Shown piece by piece: positions 1 to 13,091 of a stretch of DNA of 64,000 nt (positions within the stretch are counted from its first letter, which is position 1; every line of letters begins with the position of its first letter). Below the pieces are notes generated by a model that saw only the letters and a list, made by a program, of their open reading frames with translations, ran no database searches and had not been told where the DNA came from. Position numbers and translations under genes: made by a program. Source of the DNA: Pseudarthrobacter chlorophenolicus (GTDB taxonomy: Bacteria > Actinomycetota > Actinomycetes > Actinomycetales > Micrococcaceae); NCBI RefSeq assembly GCF_000962805.1, contig NZ_JZTW01000007.1, positions 124,001 to 188,000 of the forward strand, given 5' to 3'.

Positions 1-248
1 CCGGGGCTGCCGGCAGTGACGGCAACGTGGCGTTCACCTGGAAGAACCCGCAGCCCAAGGACGGCGACAGCTACAAATGGCGCGTCTACACCATCGGCGG
101 TGGCGGCGAGTTCCAGTCAGTGGCGCAGCCGCCGGTCCAGGTCAAGGCAAACCCCTCCGGGCAGACCTGCGTCCAGGTGATGATTGTCCGCACCGACGGC
201 GCGTTCTCCCCGCTGGAACAGGGTTCCATCGCCTGCACGGGCTCATGA
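1..248 (+). CDS. C-terminal fragment of a type VII locus protein, probably kinase- or Fn3-linked
   Basis: The frame is open from the left edge, so the start lies outside the window. The visible 81 residues include FTWKNPQPKDGDSYKWRV and, later, TCVQVMIVRTDG, ending in CTGS. This looks like the extracellular fibronectin-III-like tail found on some actinobacterial serine/threonine kinases, with two cysteines (TCVQV and IACTG) that could form a disulfide. The neighbours (an FHA protein and an FHA/FtsK ATPase) fit a kinase/FHA signalling module in a type VII secretion locus. The kinase link is inference from context and general resemblance; no kinase domain is visible here. Confidence 0.5.
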   Translation, partial: GAAGSDGNVAFTWKNPQPKDGDSYKWRVYTIGGGGEFQSVAQPPVQVKANPSGQTCVQVMIVRTDGAFSPLEQGSIACTGS

Positions 249-333
249 CGGCCGGCACGCTTGCCTGCCCGTCCGTTCTGCCGGCGGGCACGCCGGCCGT
301 ATTAATACTTACGCTCTTGAGGAGGCACAGAAT

Positions 334-1038
334 ATGGGGGATCTAGCAATAGATTTCTGTGGTGAATGGTACGAGCCCTCGGATGAGGACGTCTTCAACA
401 TCGGCCGCGAGGGCGACCTTGAAGTGGACGACAATCCGTACCTGCACCGGCAGTTCCTGCAGGTCGCCCGCTACGACGGCATCTGGTGGCTCAGCAACGT
501 GGGCGGCATGCTGTCCGCCACGGTGGCGGACGCGTCCGGCGGGATGCAGGCCTGGCTGGCGCCGGGCGCCCGGATCCCGCTGGTCTTCAGCCACACCAAC
601 ATCATCTTCACGGCCGGGCCCACCACCTACGAGTTCGCCGTCCACCTGAGGACCCCGTCCTTCCGGCAGGAAGCCAGGGACGGTGACAGCAGTGGCGACA
701 CCACCATCGGCCCGGTGGTGTTCACCGACTCCCAGAAGGCACTGATCGTGGCCCTGGCGGAGCCCATGCTGCGGCGCGAGGGCACGGGCTTCAGCGCCAT
801 CCCGTCGTCCGCTGCCGCCGCAAAGACCCTGGGCTGGGCGCTGACCAGGTTCAACCGCAAACTTGACAACGTCTGCGACAAGCTCGACCGCGTGGGCGTG
901 GTGGGCCTGCGCGGCGGCGGCGGCAAGCTCGCCACCAACCGGCGTGCCCGCTTGGTGGAGCACGCCGTCACCTCCCACCTGGTGACCCCCGATGACCTGT
1001 ACCTGCTGGAAAAGATGAGGGGTGTGGACGAAGGATGA
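334..1038 (+). CDS. FHA-domain protein with C-terminal winged-helix-like region
   Basis: A 234-residue cytoplasmic protein. I chose the ATG at 334 because GAGGAGG sits at 319-325 with ideal spacing; a longer open frame upstream has no ribosome site. Residues about 14-105 read as a forkhead-associated fold: IGREGDL at 23-29 and the HR pair at 38-39 match the usual GR and SxxH regions that bind phosphothreonine. From about residue 130 (FTDSQKALIVALAEP) to the end, alternating helices and a basic segment (LATNRRARLVEHA) suggest a winged helix. It overlaps the ATPase gene by ATGA, so the two are translationally coupled. Likely an adaptor that reads kinase phosphorylation in the type VII locus; no signal peptide or TM segment is seen. 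Confidence 0.72.
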   Translation: MGDLAIDFCGEWYEPSDEDVFNIGREGDLEVDDNPYLHRQFLQVARYDGIWWLSNVGGMLSATVADASGGMQAWLAPGARIPLVFSHTNIIFTAGPTTYEFAVHLRTPSFRQEARDGDSSGDTTIGPVVFTDSQKALIVALAEPMLRREGTGFSAIPSSAAAAKTLGWALTRFNRKLDNVCDKLDRVGVVGLRGGGGKLATNRRARLVEHAVTSHLVTPDDLYLLEKMRGVDEG

Positions 1039-4000
1039 GGATCCGGCTGACACTCCGCCGGGACCCGGCGGAAACCAAGGACCTGGCCGTCACCGTGGAC
1101 GGGCTGGCCACAGTGGCGGACATTGCCACGGTCCTGTGGGCCGCGGACCCGGACCGGAAGGGACGCCCCGCACCGGACAACCTGTCCCTCCGTATCGATG
1201 AGGCCTTCGTTGGCGGCGGCATCAGCGGCAACGTCCTGGCCAGGGAAGACAACCTCCTGGAGTCAGGCCTGCGGCCTGGTTCGGTGGTTTCGCTGGCCCA
1301 GGTCAGCGAGCAGTTCCATGAGGCCGGTGCCGGGCGCGGTCCTGCCGCGGCCACCCTTCGGGTGTTGTCCGGGCCCGACGTCGGCAAGGAATTTTCGCTG
1401 CCCACCGGCACCAGCTACATCGGCCGGGACCGGGACGTGGACATCCGGCTGACCGACCCCCTGACCTCCAAGCGGCATGCCCGCATCACCGTGGCCGAGG
1501 GCGTCGAAATCGTGGACACCAACTCCGCCAACGGCCTGCTCATGGATGGCCTGCCGGTGACCCGTGCACGGCTTAACTCGTCCGACACCGTCACCCTGGG
1601 CGACACCACCGTCACGGTGGTGCCGCTGGGCCACAACCGGGCGGCAGCACCGACGTCGCCCCTGGTGGACTTCAACCGTTCACCCCGGGTGGTTCCGCGG
1701 TTCGAGGAACCCAAGCGGGTGGTCCCGTCCGGACCCAAGCGGCCCGAGGACCACCCCTTCCCCTACATCATGCTGATAGCGCCGCTGATGATGGGCGGGG
1801 TCATCTTTGCGGTCACCCGCAACCCGCTGTCCGTGATCTTCATGATGATGATGCCGCTGTTCATTATTGGCCACTACGTGGACCAGAAGATGCGCAACAG
1901 GAAGCAGCAGAAGGAAGGCCATAAGCACTTCCGTGCGTCGATGGCCGCCTTCCGCGAGGACATCACCGAGCTGCAGAAGGTGGAGCGTGCCGTCCGGCTG
2001 CAGGAGGCACCGTCCGTCAGTGACACCGTGGACGCCATCTACAAGCTCGGCCCGCTGTTGTGGACGCACCGCCCCGAGCACAAAACCTTCCTGGGGCTGC
2101 GGTTCGGGCTGGGCACCGCACCGTCCCGTGTCAGGCTCGAAGAACCGTCCAATAACGACACCGAGGTGCAGTACGCCCGCGAAATCCAGGACTGCCTGAA
2201 ACAGTTCCGGGAAATCGAAGGCGTCCCCATCGTCTCGCAGCTGCGCACCTCCGGTTCCCTGGGCATCGCCGGCGCCCGTGGCCTGGTGGATGACGTGGCC
2301 CGCGGCATCGTCCTGCAGCTGGTGGGCCTCCACTCGCCCGCCGAAGTGGTCCTCACGGCCATCACTTCGGCGCAGTCACGGGAGCGTTGGGACTGGCTGC
2401 AGTGGCTGCCGCACGTCGGCTCCGGCCACAGCCCACTGTCCGGAGACCACCTGGCCGCAGGGTCCGCCGGCGGCTCCTCGCTGCTGGCCAGGCTTGAAGA
2501 CCTGCTCGACGCGCGGGAGGCCGCCGTCAAGCGGCAGGCGCCCGAGCTGCGCCAGGAGATGGACCCCGCTAAGCACGAACTCGAAGCACCCGTGCTGCCC
2601 ACGGTGCTGCTGATCGTTGAGGACGACGCGCCGGTGGACCGCGGGCGCCTCACCCGGCTCGCCGAACGGGGACCGGACTCGGGCGTACACGTCATGTGGG
2701 TGGCCACCGATATCCAGGCCCTCCCGGCTGCCTGCCGGGACTTCATGGTGGTGGACGGCGATCACGGCACCACCACCGGCCAGGTCCGCCTGGGCAGGCA
2801 CACCTACCCTGTGAGCTGTGAAAGCGTCGACGCCGAGCTGGCCGGCCAGCTGGCCCGCATGCTCGCACCGGTGGTGGACGTGGGCAAGCCCGTCAACGAT
2901 GACTCCGACCTTCCCCGCGCCGTTTCCTACGCCACGCTGATCGGCAAGGACTTCCTGGACAACCCGCAGGCGGTGGCCGAACGCTGGTCGGAGAACAACT
3001 CCGTGCACTCCTCCGCGGTGGCCAACCGCAAGGACAACGGCACGCTCCGCGCCCTGGTGGGATCCAAGGGCGTCGAGCCGCTGTACCTGGACCTGAAGAA
3101 CGAAGGGCCGCACGCCCTGGTGGGCGGTACCACCGGTGCCGGTAAATCGGAGTTCCTGCAGTCCTGGGTGATGGGCATGGCATCCGCCTACAGCCCGGAC
3201 CGGGTCAGCTTCCTGTTCGTGGACTACAAGGGCGGTGCAGCCTTCGCCGACTGCATCAACCTGCCGCACACCGTAGGTCTGGTCACGGACCTGTCCCCGC
3301 ACCTGGTGCGGCGGGCCCTGACGTCGCTTCGCGCGGAACTCCACTACCGCGAGCAGCTGCTTAACCGGAAGAAGGCAAAGGACCTGCTGGCCCTGCAGCG
3401 CGAAGCCGATCCCGAGGCGCCGCCGTACCTCATCATCATCGTTGACGAATTCGCGGCGCTCGCCAACGAAGTTCCAGAGTTCGTTGACGGCGTGGTGGAT
3501 GTGGCCGCCCGTGGCCGTTCCCTCGGCCTGCACCTCATCCTGGCCACCCAGCGCCCGGCCGGAGTCATCAAGGACAGCCTGCGCGCCAACACCAACCTGC
3601 GCGTGGCGCTGCGCATGGCGGACGAGGATGACGCCACGGACATCCTGGGAGTCCCGGACGCAGCGTATTTCGATCCGGGCATCCCGGGCCGCGGAGCCGC
3701 GAAGACCGGTCCCGGCAGGATCCAGGGTTTCCAGACCGGCTACGCCGGCGGATGGACCACCGAGAAGCCGCAGCGGCCGCAGATCGACATCGTGGAGATG
3801 GCCTTCGGATCGGGTTCAAGCTGGGAGGCGCCGGCGCCGGAAAAGCCTGTCGCGGCCGAACCTGCAGGTCCCAACGACATCGCCCGGATGACCGCCAACA
3901 TCGTGCGGGCGGCAGACGTCCTTGCCATCGCCCCGCCCCGAAAGCCATGGCTGGACGAGCTTGCCAAGACCTACGATTTCTCCAAGCTGCCCAATCCCCG

Positions 4001-5480
4001 CACGGACGAGCAGCTGCTCCTGGGTGTGGCCGATGACCCTGCGCGCCAGGACCAGCCCACCGTGTTCTATGAACCGGACCGGGACGGCAACATGGCCATC
4101 TACGGTACGGGCGGCTCGGGCAAATCCGCCGCGCTGCGCGGTATTGCCATCGCCGCGGCGGTAACGCCCCGCGGCGGCCCCGTGCACGTGTATGGCATCG
4201 ACTGCGGCTCGTCAGGCCTGCGGATGCTCGAAGAGCTGCCGCATGTGGGCGAGGTCATCAACGGCGACGACGTCGAACGGGTGGGGAGGCTTTTGCGCCT
4301 CCTGCGCGACATCGCCGAACAGCGTTCCGCCCGCTTCGCCGAGGTCCGGGCGTCCACCATCGTCGAGTACCGCAGGCTCGCCAACCGGCCGGACGAAAAG
4401 AGGATCTTCGTCCTGGTGGATGGCATGTCCGCGTTCCGCGAAGCCTACGAACACAGCCGCCTGTCCGGGCTGTGGGACATCTTCCTCCAGCTGGCCACCG
4501 ACGGCCGGACCCTCGGAATCCACCTGGTGGTCTCCGGCGACCGCCCCAACGCCGTCCCGGCCTCGCTGCTCGCCTCCATCCAGCGGCGCCTGGTGCTGCG
4601 CATGTCCTCCGAGGACGACTACATCTCGATGGATGTTCCCCGGGACGTCCTCGGCGCCACGTCCCCGCCGGGACGCGGGCTGCTGGACGGACTGGAAGTC
4701 CAGCTTGCCGTACTGGGTGGGAACTCCAACCTGGCGCTGCAGGCACGCGAAGTCCACAAGCTCAGCGAAGCCATGCTCCGCCAGGGCCTGGACACCGCCC
4801 CCGGCATCGAGCGGCTCCCGGACCAGGTGGACCTGGACGTCCTTCCCGTCGGCAGTCCGGAACTGCCCGTCATCGGCGTCGACGATGAGACACTCCAGCC
4901 CGCCGAGATCATGGCCCGCGGACCGCTGCTGGTGGGCGGCCCTCCGGGCGCCGGCCGGACCGTGGCGTTGGTCACCCTCGCCTATGCCCTCCGCCGCTCC
5001 AACCCGGAGGCGGAACTGATCTACATCGGTGCCCGGCGTTCCGCCGTTGCCTCGCTGCCGCTGTGGAACCGCTCAGTGGTGGGTCCGGATGACCTGGCCG
5101 AAGTAGTGGAGGATCTGGTGGAGCATTCCTCCGGCAACCCCGGACGGCTGGCCATCTTCATCGAGGGCCTGACGGAGTTCACCGACACCATGGCCGAATC
5201 CGGCATGGCGCAGCTGGTCACGGCCTCCATCAAGGCTGATCAGTGGGTGGTGGGCGAATCCGAGTCGTCCACCTGGTCCTCGGCCTGGCAGCTCGCCCAG
5301 CCGTTCAAGTCCGGCCGCCGGGGCCTGCTGCTCAACCCCGGCGACATCGAAGGCGACAGCCTGCTCAACACCTCGCTTGGACGGATCAGCCCTGAATTCA
5401 TCCCCGGCCGCGGGTACATTGTGGGCCGCGGAAAGGCCCGGAAAATCCAGGTGGCGCTGCCGCCGGAAAACCGGGACTGA
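1035..5480 (+). CDS. FHA/FtsK-SpoIIIE type VII secretion ATPase (EssC/EccC-like)
   Basis: A 1481-residue membrane ATPase that would energise type VII export. Residues 1-90 look ubiquitin- or FHA-like. An FHA domain spans about 108-190 (SYIGRDRDVDIRL, then TSKRHARI). Two TM helices lie at about 240-280. The first FtsK domain has Walker A GGTTGAGKS near 697 and Walker B YLIIIVDEF near 798. The second has GTGGSGKS near 1024 and FVLVDG. The third is degenerate, GGPPGAGRT near 1301, with Arg replacing the P-loop Lys. FHA, two TM helices and three ATPases in one chain is the layout of Firmicutes EssC rather than classic mycobacterial EccC, which lacks FHA. It starts inside the preceding stop (ATGA) and ends before a hairpin. 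No WXG100 substrate gene is visible, so it was probably left upstream. Confidence 0.9.
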   Translation: MRIRLTLRRDPAETKDLAVTVDGLATVADIATVLWAADPDRKGRPAPDNLSLRIDEAFVGGGISGNVLAREDNLLESGLRPGSVVSLAQVSEQFHEAGAGRGPAAATLRVLSGPDVGKEFSLPTGTSYIGRDRDVDIRLTDPLTSKRHARITVAEGVEIVDTNSANGLLMDGLPVTRARLNSSDTVTLGDTTVTVVPLGHNRAAAPTSPLVDFNRSPRVVPRFEEPKRVVPSGPKRPEDHPFPYIMLIAPLMMGGVIFAVTRNPLSVIFMMMMPLFIIGHYVDQKMRNRKQQKEGHKHFRASMAAFREDITELQKVERAVRLQEAPSVSDTVDAIYKLGPLLWTHRPEHKTFLGLRFGLGTAPSRVRLEEPSNNDTEVQYAREIQDCLKQFREIEGVPIVSQLRTSGSLGIAGARGLVDDVARGIVLQLVGLHSPAEVVLTAITSAQSRERWDWLQWLPHVGSGHSPLSGDHLAAGSAGGSSLLARLEDLLDAREAAVKRQAPELRQEMDPAKHELEAPVLPTVLLIVEDDAPVDRGRLTRLAERGPDSGVHVMWVATDIQALPAACRDFMVVDGDHGTTTGQVRLGRHTYPVSCESVDAELAGQLARMLAPVVDVGKPVNDDSDLPRAVSYATLIGKDFLDNPQAVAERWSENNSVHSSAVANRKDNGTLRALVGSKGVEPLYLDLKNEGPHALVGGTTGAGKSEFLQSWVMGMASAYSPDRVSFLFVDYKGGAAFADCINLPHTVGLVTDLSPHLVRRALTSLRAELHYREQLLNRKKAKDLLALQREADPEAPPYLIIIVDEFAALANEVPEFVDGVVDVAARGRSLGLHLILATQRPAGVIKDSLRANTNLRVALRMADEDDATDILGVPDAAYFDPGIPGRGAAKTGPGRIQGFQTGYAGGWTTEKPQRPQIDIVEMAFGSGSSWEAPAPEKPVAAEPAGPNDIARMTANIVRAADVLAIAPPRKPWLDELAKTYDFSKLPNPRTDEQLLLGVADDPARQDQPTVFYEPDRDGNMAIYGTGGSGKSAALRGIAIAAAVTPRGGPVHVYGIDCGSSGLRMLEELPHVGEVINGDDVERVGRLLRLLRDIAEQRSARFAEVRASTIVEYRRLANRPDEKRIFVLVDGMSAFREAYEHSRLSGLWDIFLQLATDGRTLGIHLVVSGDRPNAVPASLLASIQRRLVLRMSSEDDYISMDVPRDVLGATSPPGRGLLDGLEVQLAVLGGNSNLALQAREVHKLSEAMLRQGLDTAPGIERLPDQVDLDVLPVGSPELPVIGVDDETLQPAEIMARGPLLVGGPPGAGRTVALVTLAYALRRSNPEAELIYIGARRSAVASLPLWNRSVVGPDDLAEVVEDLVEHSSGNPGRLAIFIEGLTEFTDTMAESGMAQLVTASIKADQWVVGESESSTWSSAWQLAQPFKSGRRGLLLNPGDIEGDSLLNTSLGRISPEFIPGRGYIVGRGKARKIQVALPPENRD

Positions 5481-5493
5481 AACACTTAGCACA

Positions 5494-5528
5494 GGAGGGC
5501 CGCACAATCGATGGATTTGCGGCCCTCC
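5494..5528 (+). terminator. Hairpin after the FtsK-type ATPase gene
   Basis: Perfect 11-bp arms GGAGGGCCGCA (5494-5504) and TGCGGCCCTCC (5518-5528) with a 13-nt loop. It lacks a strong U tract, so it is a probable terminator or processing hairpin. Confidence 0.55.
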
Positions 5529-5599
5529 GGCGCGTTGTAGAAGACTGGACAGGCTCCAAAAAGCCGCAGTGGGGGGACTGCGGGCCCTGAAAGGTAACA

Positions 5600-9416
<3,817 letters not shown>

Positions 9417-9534
9417 CCGCGGCACCCGGTTCCGGCGGCATGCCCGGACTGGGCGGCATGCGCAGAGTGATAGATCAATCACGGAAAACGCTGTTTCAGT
9501 CCGCCGGCGCGCCCGGCAGCACTACCATTGACGG

Positions 9535-10038
9535 GTGCATCCGCAGATAACCATCCGCAGCGCCGTCGAATCCGATTACGACGCCGTTGCCCGCATCACC
9601 CGCGACTCCTACCTGGCCGCCGGCTACTTCGAGGACGCCGCACACCCTTACATGGTCAAGGTCCAGGACGTCGCGGACCGCGCCGGCCAGGCCACCATCT
9701 GGGTCGCCGAACGCGGGGGAGCGGTGGTGGGATCGGTAACCCTGGCGCTGGCCGGCGAGCCCTATGCGGACATCGCCCTGCAGGATGAGCTGGAATTCCG
9801 GATGTTGGTGGTGGACCCCGCCGTGCAGCGCAGCGGCGCCGGCCGGGCCATGGTGGAGGCCATCATCGAACACGCCCGGTCCCTCCCGGGCATCAACGCA
9901 GTAGCCCTCACCACGGGCCAGACCTGGGAAAGCGCCCACGGCCTCTACCGCACCACCGGCTTCCGCAGGGTCCCGGAACGTGACTGGCTGGTTCCCGGAA
10001 CCGACATAAAGCTGCTGGTTTACCGGCTGGACCTTTAG
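9535..10038 (+). CDS. GNAT family N-acetyltransferase
   Basis: A 167-residue acetyl-CoA-dependent acyltransferase of unknown substrate. The N-terminal strand ITIRSAVESDYDAV, the core MLVVDPAVQRSGAGRAMVEAII (motif A, with QRSGAGRA as the CoA pyrophosphate loop) and the C-terminal GLYRTTGFRRVPERD segment are standard. The GTG start at 9535 has no Shine-Dalgarno, but TACCAT at 9523-9528 is 6 nt upstream, so the mRNA may be leaderless. The GNAT and RidA genes are separated by 49 nt. Confidence 0.85.
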   Translation: MHPQITIRSAVESDYDAVARITRDSYLAAGYFEDAAHPYMVKVQDVADRAGQATIWVAERGGAVVGSVTLALAGEPYADIALQDELEFRMLVVDPAVQRSGAGRAMVEAIIEHARSLPGINAVALTTGQTWESAHGLYRTTGFRRVPERDWLVPGTDIKLLVYRLDL

Positions 10039-10087
10039 CCGCCCTACAGTGGTGCCAGCCCGCATTCCATTGTTGAAAGGCACCACT

Positions 10088-10468
10088 ATGCGCAAAACCT
10101 ACGGCACCGGTTCCGTCTGGGAACAGTCACTTGGATACTCCCGCGCCGTCCAGGTGGACAACACCCTGTACATCTCGGCCACCGCGGCAAGCGGCGAGAA
10201 CGGGATTGTGGGCGAAGACTTCTACACCCAGACGCAGTTCATCCTGCAGAAGCTGGGCGATGTCCTCGCCGATGCCGGGTTCGGTTATGAGGACGTGGTC
10301 CAGTCCAAGCTGTACCTGACGGACATCAGCCAGTGGGAAGACGCCGGCCGCGCCCACGGCGAGGTCTTCGGCGAGATCCGCCCCACCTTGTCCCTGGTGC
10401 ACGTTCTGCCGTTCCTCGACCCCAAGATGCTGGTCGAAATCGAACTGGTGGCCCAGAAAAGCGCCTGA
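10088..10468 (+). CDS. RidA family (YjgF/YER057c/UK114) protein
   Basis: 126 residues. RidA proteins deaminate reactive enamine/imine intermediates made by PLP enzymes; several paralogues have other or unknown jobs. Visible hallmarks are YSRAVQVDNTLYISATAA near the N-terminus, the trimer-forming core QTQFILQKLGDVLADAG, and RPTLSLVHVLPFLDPKMLVEIELVA at the end. The expected catalytic Arg of true RidA sits in the RPTLSLV segment, but the usual RAAV(E) context is altered, so it may belong to a sister subfamily. ATG at 10088 follows GAAAGG at 10075-10080. Confidence 0.87.
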   Translation: MRKTYGTGSVWEQSLGYSRAVQVDNTLYISATAASGENGIVGEDFYTQTQFILQKLGDVLADAGFGYEDVVQSKLYLTDISQWEDAGRAHGEVFGEIRPTLSLVHVLPFLDPKMLVEIELVAQKSA

Positions 10469-10478
10469 GCTGCCCTAA

Positions 10479-10510
10479 CGGTCTGCCGGCGTCAGGCCGC
10501 CGGCAGACCG
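10479..10510. terminator. Bidirectional terminator between convergent genes
   Basis: Perfect 12-bp arms CGGTCTGCCGGC (10479-10490) and its complement (10499-10510) with an 8-nt loop. The loop contains the stop codon of the leftward response regulator, so the hairpin overlaps the 3' end of that gene. Confidence 0.7.
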
Positions 10511-11154
10511 TAGCGGTGCTCCGGCCTGCCGGTGGTCCCGTACCGGAGCTGGATGTCGACTGCGCCATCGTCGGCAAGCGATGACAGGTACCGTTGCGCC
10601 GTGGCCCGCGAAACGCCCACCCGCGCCGCGACCTCCGCGGCGGAGTACTGCTGGCCCGGTTCCAGCGAATCCAGCACCGCCGCCTCGGTGGCGGAGCGCG
10701 GTTTTGCCGACGGTGTGACGTCGCCCGGGATGAGTGACCTCTTGGCCCGTTCTAAAGACTCCTGGTCCAGTGCCCCGGGCTGGGCGAGCAGCCGCCGGTA
10801 CCTCGCGTAGGACCGGAGCTGCTGTGACAGCGCATCTGCCGTGAACGGCTTCAGCAGGTAACCCAGGGCGCCGCGGCGGAAGGCCACCCGGACGGATGCA
10901 GAGTCTGACGCAGCGCTGAGCATCACGGTGTCCACGTCCAGCTGCTGCAGCAGGTCCAGCCCTGAGGCGTCCGGCAAGTAGACGTCCAGCAACACCAGGT
11001 CCGGCCGGAGGCTGTGGATGGCCTGCAATGCCAATGATGCGGTCCCCACGGGGGCAAGCGCCAGGAACCCGGCCACCGAGTCCACGTAGGCGGCGTGCAG
11101 CTTGGCGACGTGGAAGTCGTCGTCCACGATCAGCACCCGGAAGTCGTCAGCCAT
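10492..11154 (-). CDS. CitB/DcuR-type response regulator
   Basis: A 220-residue DNA-binding partner of the adjacent kinase. The receiver domain has the acidic DDD at 11-13, phosphoacceptor Asp57 (LVLLDVYLP), a later Ser/Thr-Ala pair (LSAASDSAS) and the Lys in YLLKPF. The C-terminal region (EVAARVGVSRATAQRYLSSLADDG) is a helix-turn-helix of the CitB type. I start it at 11154 (MADDFRVLIVDDD); the longer open frame reaches into the kinase gene. The start overlaps the kinase stop by 8 nt, so the pair is translated together. Likely target: the citrate symporter promoter between 12875 and 13091. Confidence 0.9.
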   Translation of the reverse strand: MADDFRVLIVDDDFHVAKLHAAYVDSVAGFLALAPVGTASLALQAIHSLRPDLVLLDVYLPDASGLDLLQQLDVDTVMLSAASDSASVRVAFRRGALGYLLKPFTADALSQQLRSYARYRRLLAQPGALDQESLERAKRSLIPGDVTPSAKPRSATEAAVLDSLEPGQQYSAAEVAARVGVSRATAQRYLSSLADDGAVDIQLRYGTTGRPEHRYGLPAA

Positions 11155-12874
11155 TCTGGTCCTTTCCCTCATCGGAAGTCCGGGCGGCGGCGCCCGCTGT
11201 GGTGTGCGGCAGGGTTGCCATGAATACGGCGCCGGGGCCCCCGCTGCTGCCGCGGTCCAGCACCGTGACGTCCCCGCCCCGGCGGCGCGCCAGTTGCCGG
11301 GCGAGGGCCAGCCCGAAGCCCTGCCCGCCGCCGCTGCGGTTGTTCCTGTTGAGTGAGCCCGTGGCGGTGGTGAACCCTTCGGCGAACACCGCCTCCGTGT
11401 CCGTTCCCTCTGCCAGCCCGTCGCCCGAGTCGGCCACCACGACGTGCAGCGTGCCGCCGTCGTCGGCCGGCTCGTCCAGCACCTCAAGCTCCACCCATTT
11501 CTCCGCTGCGGCGCCGGCCACAGCCGCGTTTACCGCGTTGTCGATCAGGTTGCCCAGCACCGTGGTGACGTCCTGCGCCTCGGTCACCTGGCCCCGGACC
11601 AGGGTCTCCGGACCGATCCGCAGGGACACTCCCCGCTCGTCGGCCTCCACGCCCTTGGCGCCCACGAAGGCCTGCAGGTAGGGGTCCTGGAGCAGTTCGG
11701 CCTGCTCGACGGGGAACTTCAGCGGCCCGGTGGCGGCCAGGGTGGCGAGGTAGTCGCGGGCTTGCCGGTGCTGGCCGATGCTCATGAACCCGGCCAGCGT
11801 ATGCAGCTGGTTGGCGAATTCGTGCCGCTGGGCGCGGAGCGCGGTGGACATGGTGCCTACGGCGTCCAGCTGCCGGGTGAGTTCCTGCAGTTCGGTGCGG
11901 TCCCGGAGCATCACCACCCAGCCCAGGTCCTCGCGCCCGTGCAGGGCCTTTCGGGCATTGGCCACCAGCACCCGTCCGCCGGCAACCAGCTCCACCGCAT
12001 CGGCGGCCGGCCGGTCCGGGCTGGTCAGGGAGGCCAGCTGGTCCGGTACCGGGGCGTCTTCCCAGCGCGTGCCAGCCAGGTCCGGCAGCCCCAGCATGCG
12101 CTGCGCCGCGGCGTTGAAGACGCTCACCCGGCCGTCCGCGGAAACGCCGATGACGCCGTCGTCCACGCCCTGGAGCACGGCCACCTGGTCGTGGACCAGC
12201 GTGCTGATCTCCTCCGGTTCCAGCCCCAAGGTGAGCCGCTGCAGCCTCCGCCGCAACAGGAACGAGCCCAGGATGCCGGCCAGCAGTGCGCCGGCGGCGG
12301 TCAGCGCCACGGGTCCGATGTCCCGGGCCACGCTCTGGCCCACCGTTTCCATCGAGTAGCCGACGCTGACCTCGCCCACCACGGTGGAGTTGTCCGCAGC
12401 GTAGACCGGAACCTTAGCCCCTGCCGATGCCCCCAGAGTTCCGGTGTTTCGGGTGGTGACTTCCTGTCCGGCCAGGGCCTCGGACGGATCCGTGCTGACC
12501 TTCTCGCCGAGCCGCTGGGGGTCCGGATGGGCCAGGCGGATGCCCTCTTCATCGGTAATCACTACGAACAGCGCTCCGGTGCGGGTGCGCGCCGCTTCGG
12601 CGGAAAACTGCAGGGGACCGGACGCCAGCTCGGACGCCGGGGGAGTGCCCTGTTCACCGCTGATGGCCAACACATCTGCGCGCACCTCGGGGTCAGAGGC
12701 CACCGTGCGTGCCAGGGTCAGGGCCTGGTTTTCCGCCTCACTGCCCACCCGGTCGTAGGTGAGCCAGGTATGGACGGCGGCGCTGAGCAGAACCACCAAA
12801 AGCACCACACCCAGTTGCAGCAGGAGCGTCTGGGTGGAAAACCGCAGCGGCGGGCGCGGCACGGAGCGCTGCAT
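11147..12874 (-). CDS. CitA/DcuS-type sensor histidine kinase
   Basis: A 575-residue membrane sensor. TM1 spans about 15-36, followed by an extracytoplasmic PAS-like (PDC) region to about 185 and a second TM helix (VALTAAGALLAGILGSFLL). A cytoplasmic PAS domain (VLQGVDDGVIGVSADGRVS) precedes a Spo0B-type dimerisation helix with phosphoacceptor His351 in RHEFANQLH, and a HATPase domain with N (LGNLIDNAVNAA) and G boxes (DSGDGL; GGGQGFGLALARQLA). This layout is that of citrate/C4-dicarboxylate sensors. A strong AAGGAGGA precedes the ATG. It is divergent from a CitM-type symporter, so citrate or a relative is the likely ligand; the ligand is inferred. Confidence 0.9.
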   Translation of the reverse strand: MQRSVPRPPLRFSTQTLLLQLGVVLLVVLLSAAVHTWLTYDRVGSEAENQALTLARTVASDPEVRADVLAISGEQGTPPASELASGPLQFSAEAARTRTGALFVVITDEEGIRLAHPDPQRLGEKVSTDPSEALAGQEVTTRNTGTLGASAGAKVPVYAADNSTVVGEVSVGYSMETVGQSVARDIGPVALTAAGALLAGILGSFLLRRRLQRLTLGLEPEEISTLVHDQVAVLQGVDDGVIGVSADGRVSVFNAAAQRMLGLPDLAGTRWEDAPVPDQLASLTSPDRPAADAVELVAGGRVLVANARKALHGREDLGWVVMLRDRTELQELTRQLDAVGTMSTALRAQRHEFANQLHTLAGFMSIGQHRQARDYLATLAATGPLKFPVEQAELLQDPYLQAFVGAKGVEADERGVSLRIGPETLVRGQVTEAQDVTTVLGNLIDNAVNAAVAGAAAEKWVELEVLDEPADDGGTLHVVVADSGDGLAEGTDTEAVFAEGFTTATGSLNRNNRSGGGQGFGLALARQLARRRGGDVTVLDRGSSGGPGAVFMATLPHTTAGAAARTSDEGKDQNG

Positions 12875-13091
12875 GATCCTCCTTGACTGGCACGGGCCGG
12901 ATGGCTTCCTGGTTACGGCGTCATCAGTGCGGGTCCTTCAGGGCGGGACCGCGTGAGCACAATGAGCAAAATGCTCCCAATAAGCAGTATGCCAATCAAT
13001 TGAGCCAAAGGCACGGCCGTGACGTCCGCCACCCTACAGTCTGTAGCACGCATCACAACGCTGTGGTGCCGTTCACAAGAAGGAGCCGGCT
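12875..13091. promoter_or_regulatory. Divergent control region between the citAB-like pair and the citrate symporter
   Basis: A 217-bp gap with start codons pointing away on both sides and no gene inside. It must hold both promoters and probably the response-regulator sites. The stretch around 12960-13000 is noticeably AT-rich compared with the surroundings. AAGGAG at 13079-13084 is the ribosome site of the symporter gene. Confidence 0.5.

Noticed and set aside
11155..11487. Extension of the response regulator into the kinase gene, giving a 331-residue protein
   Set aside because: The upstream part has no receiver signature and lies wholly in the kinase reading region; the normal receiver begins at 11154.
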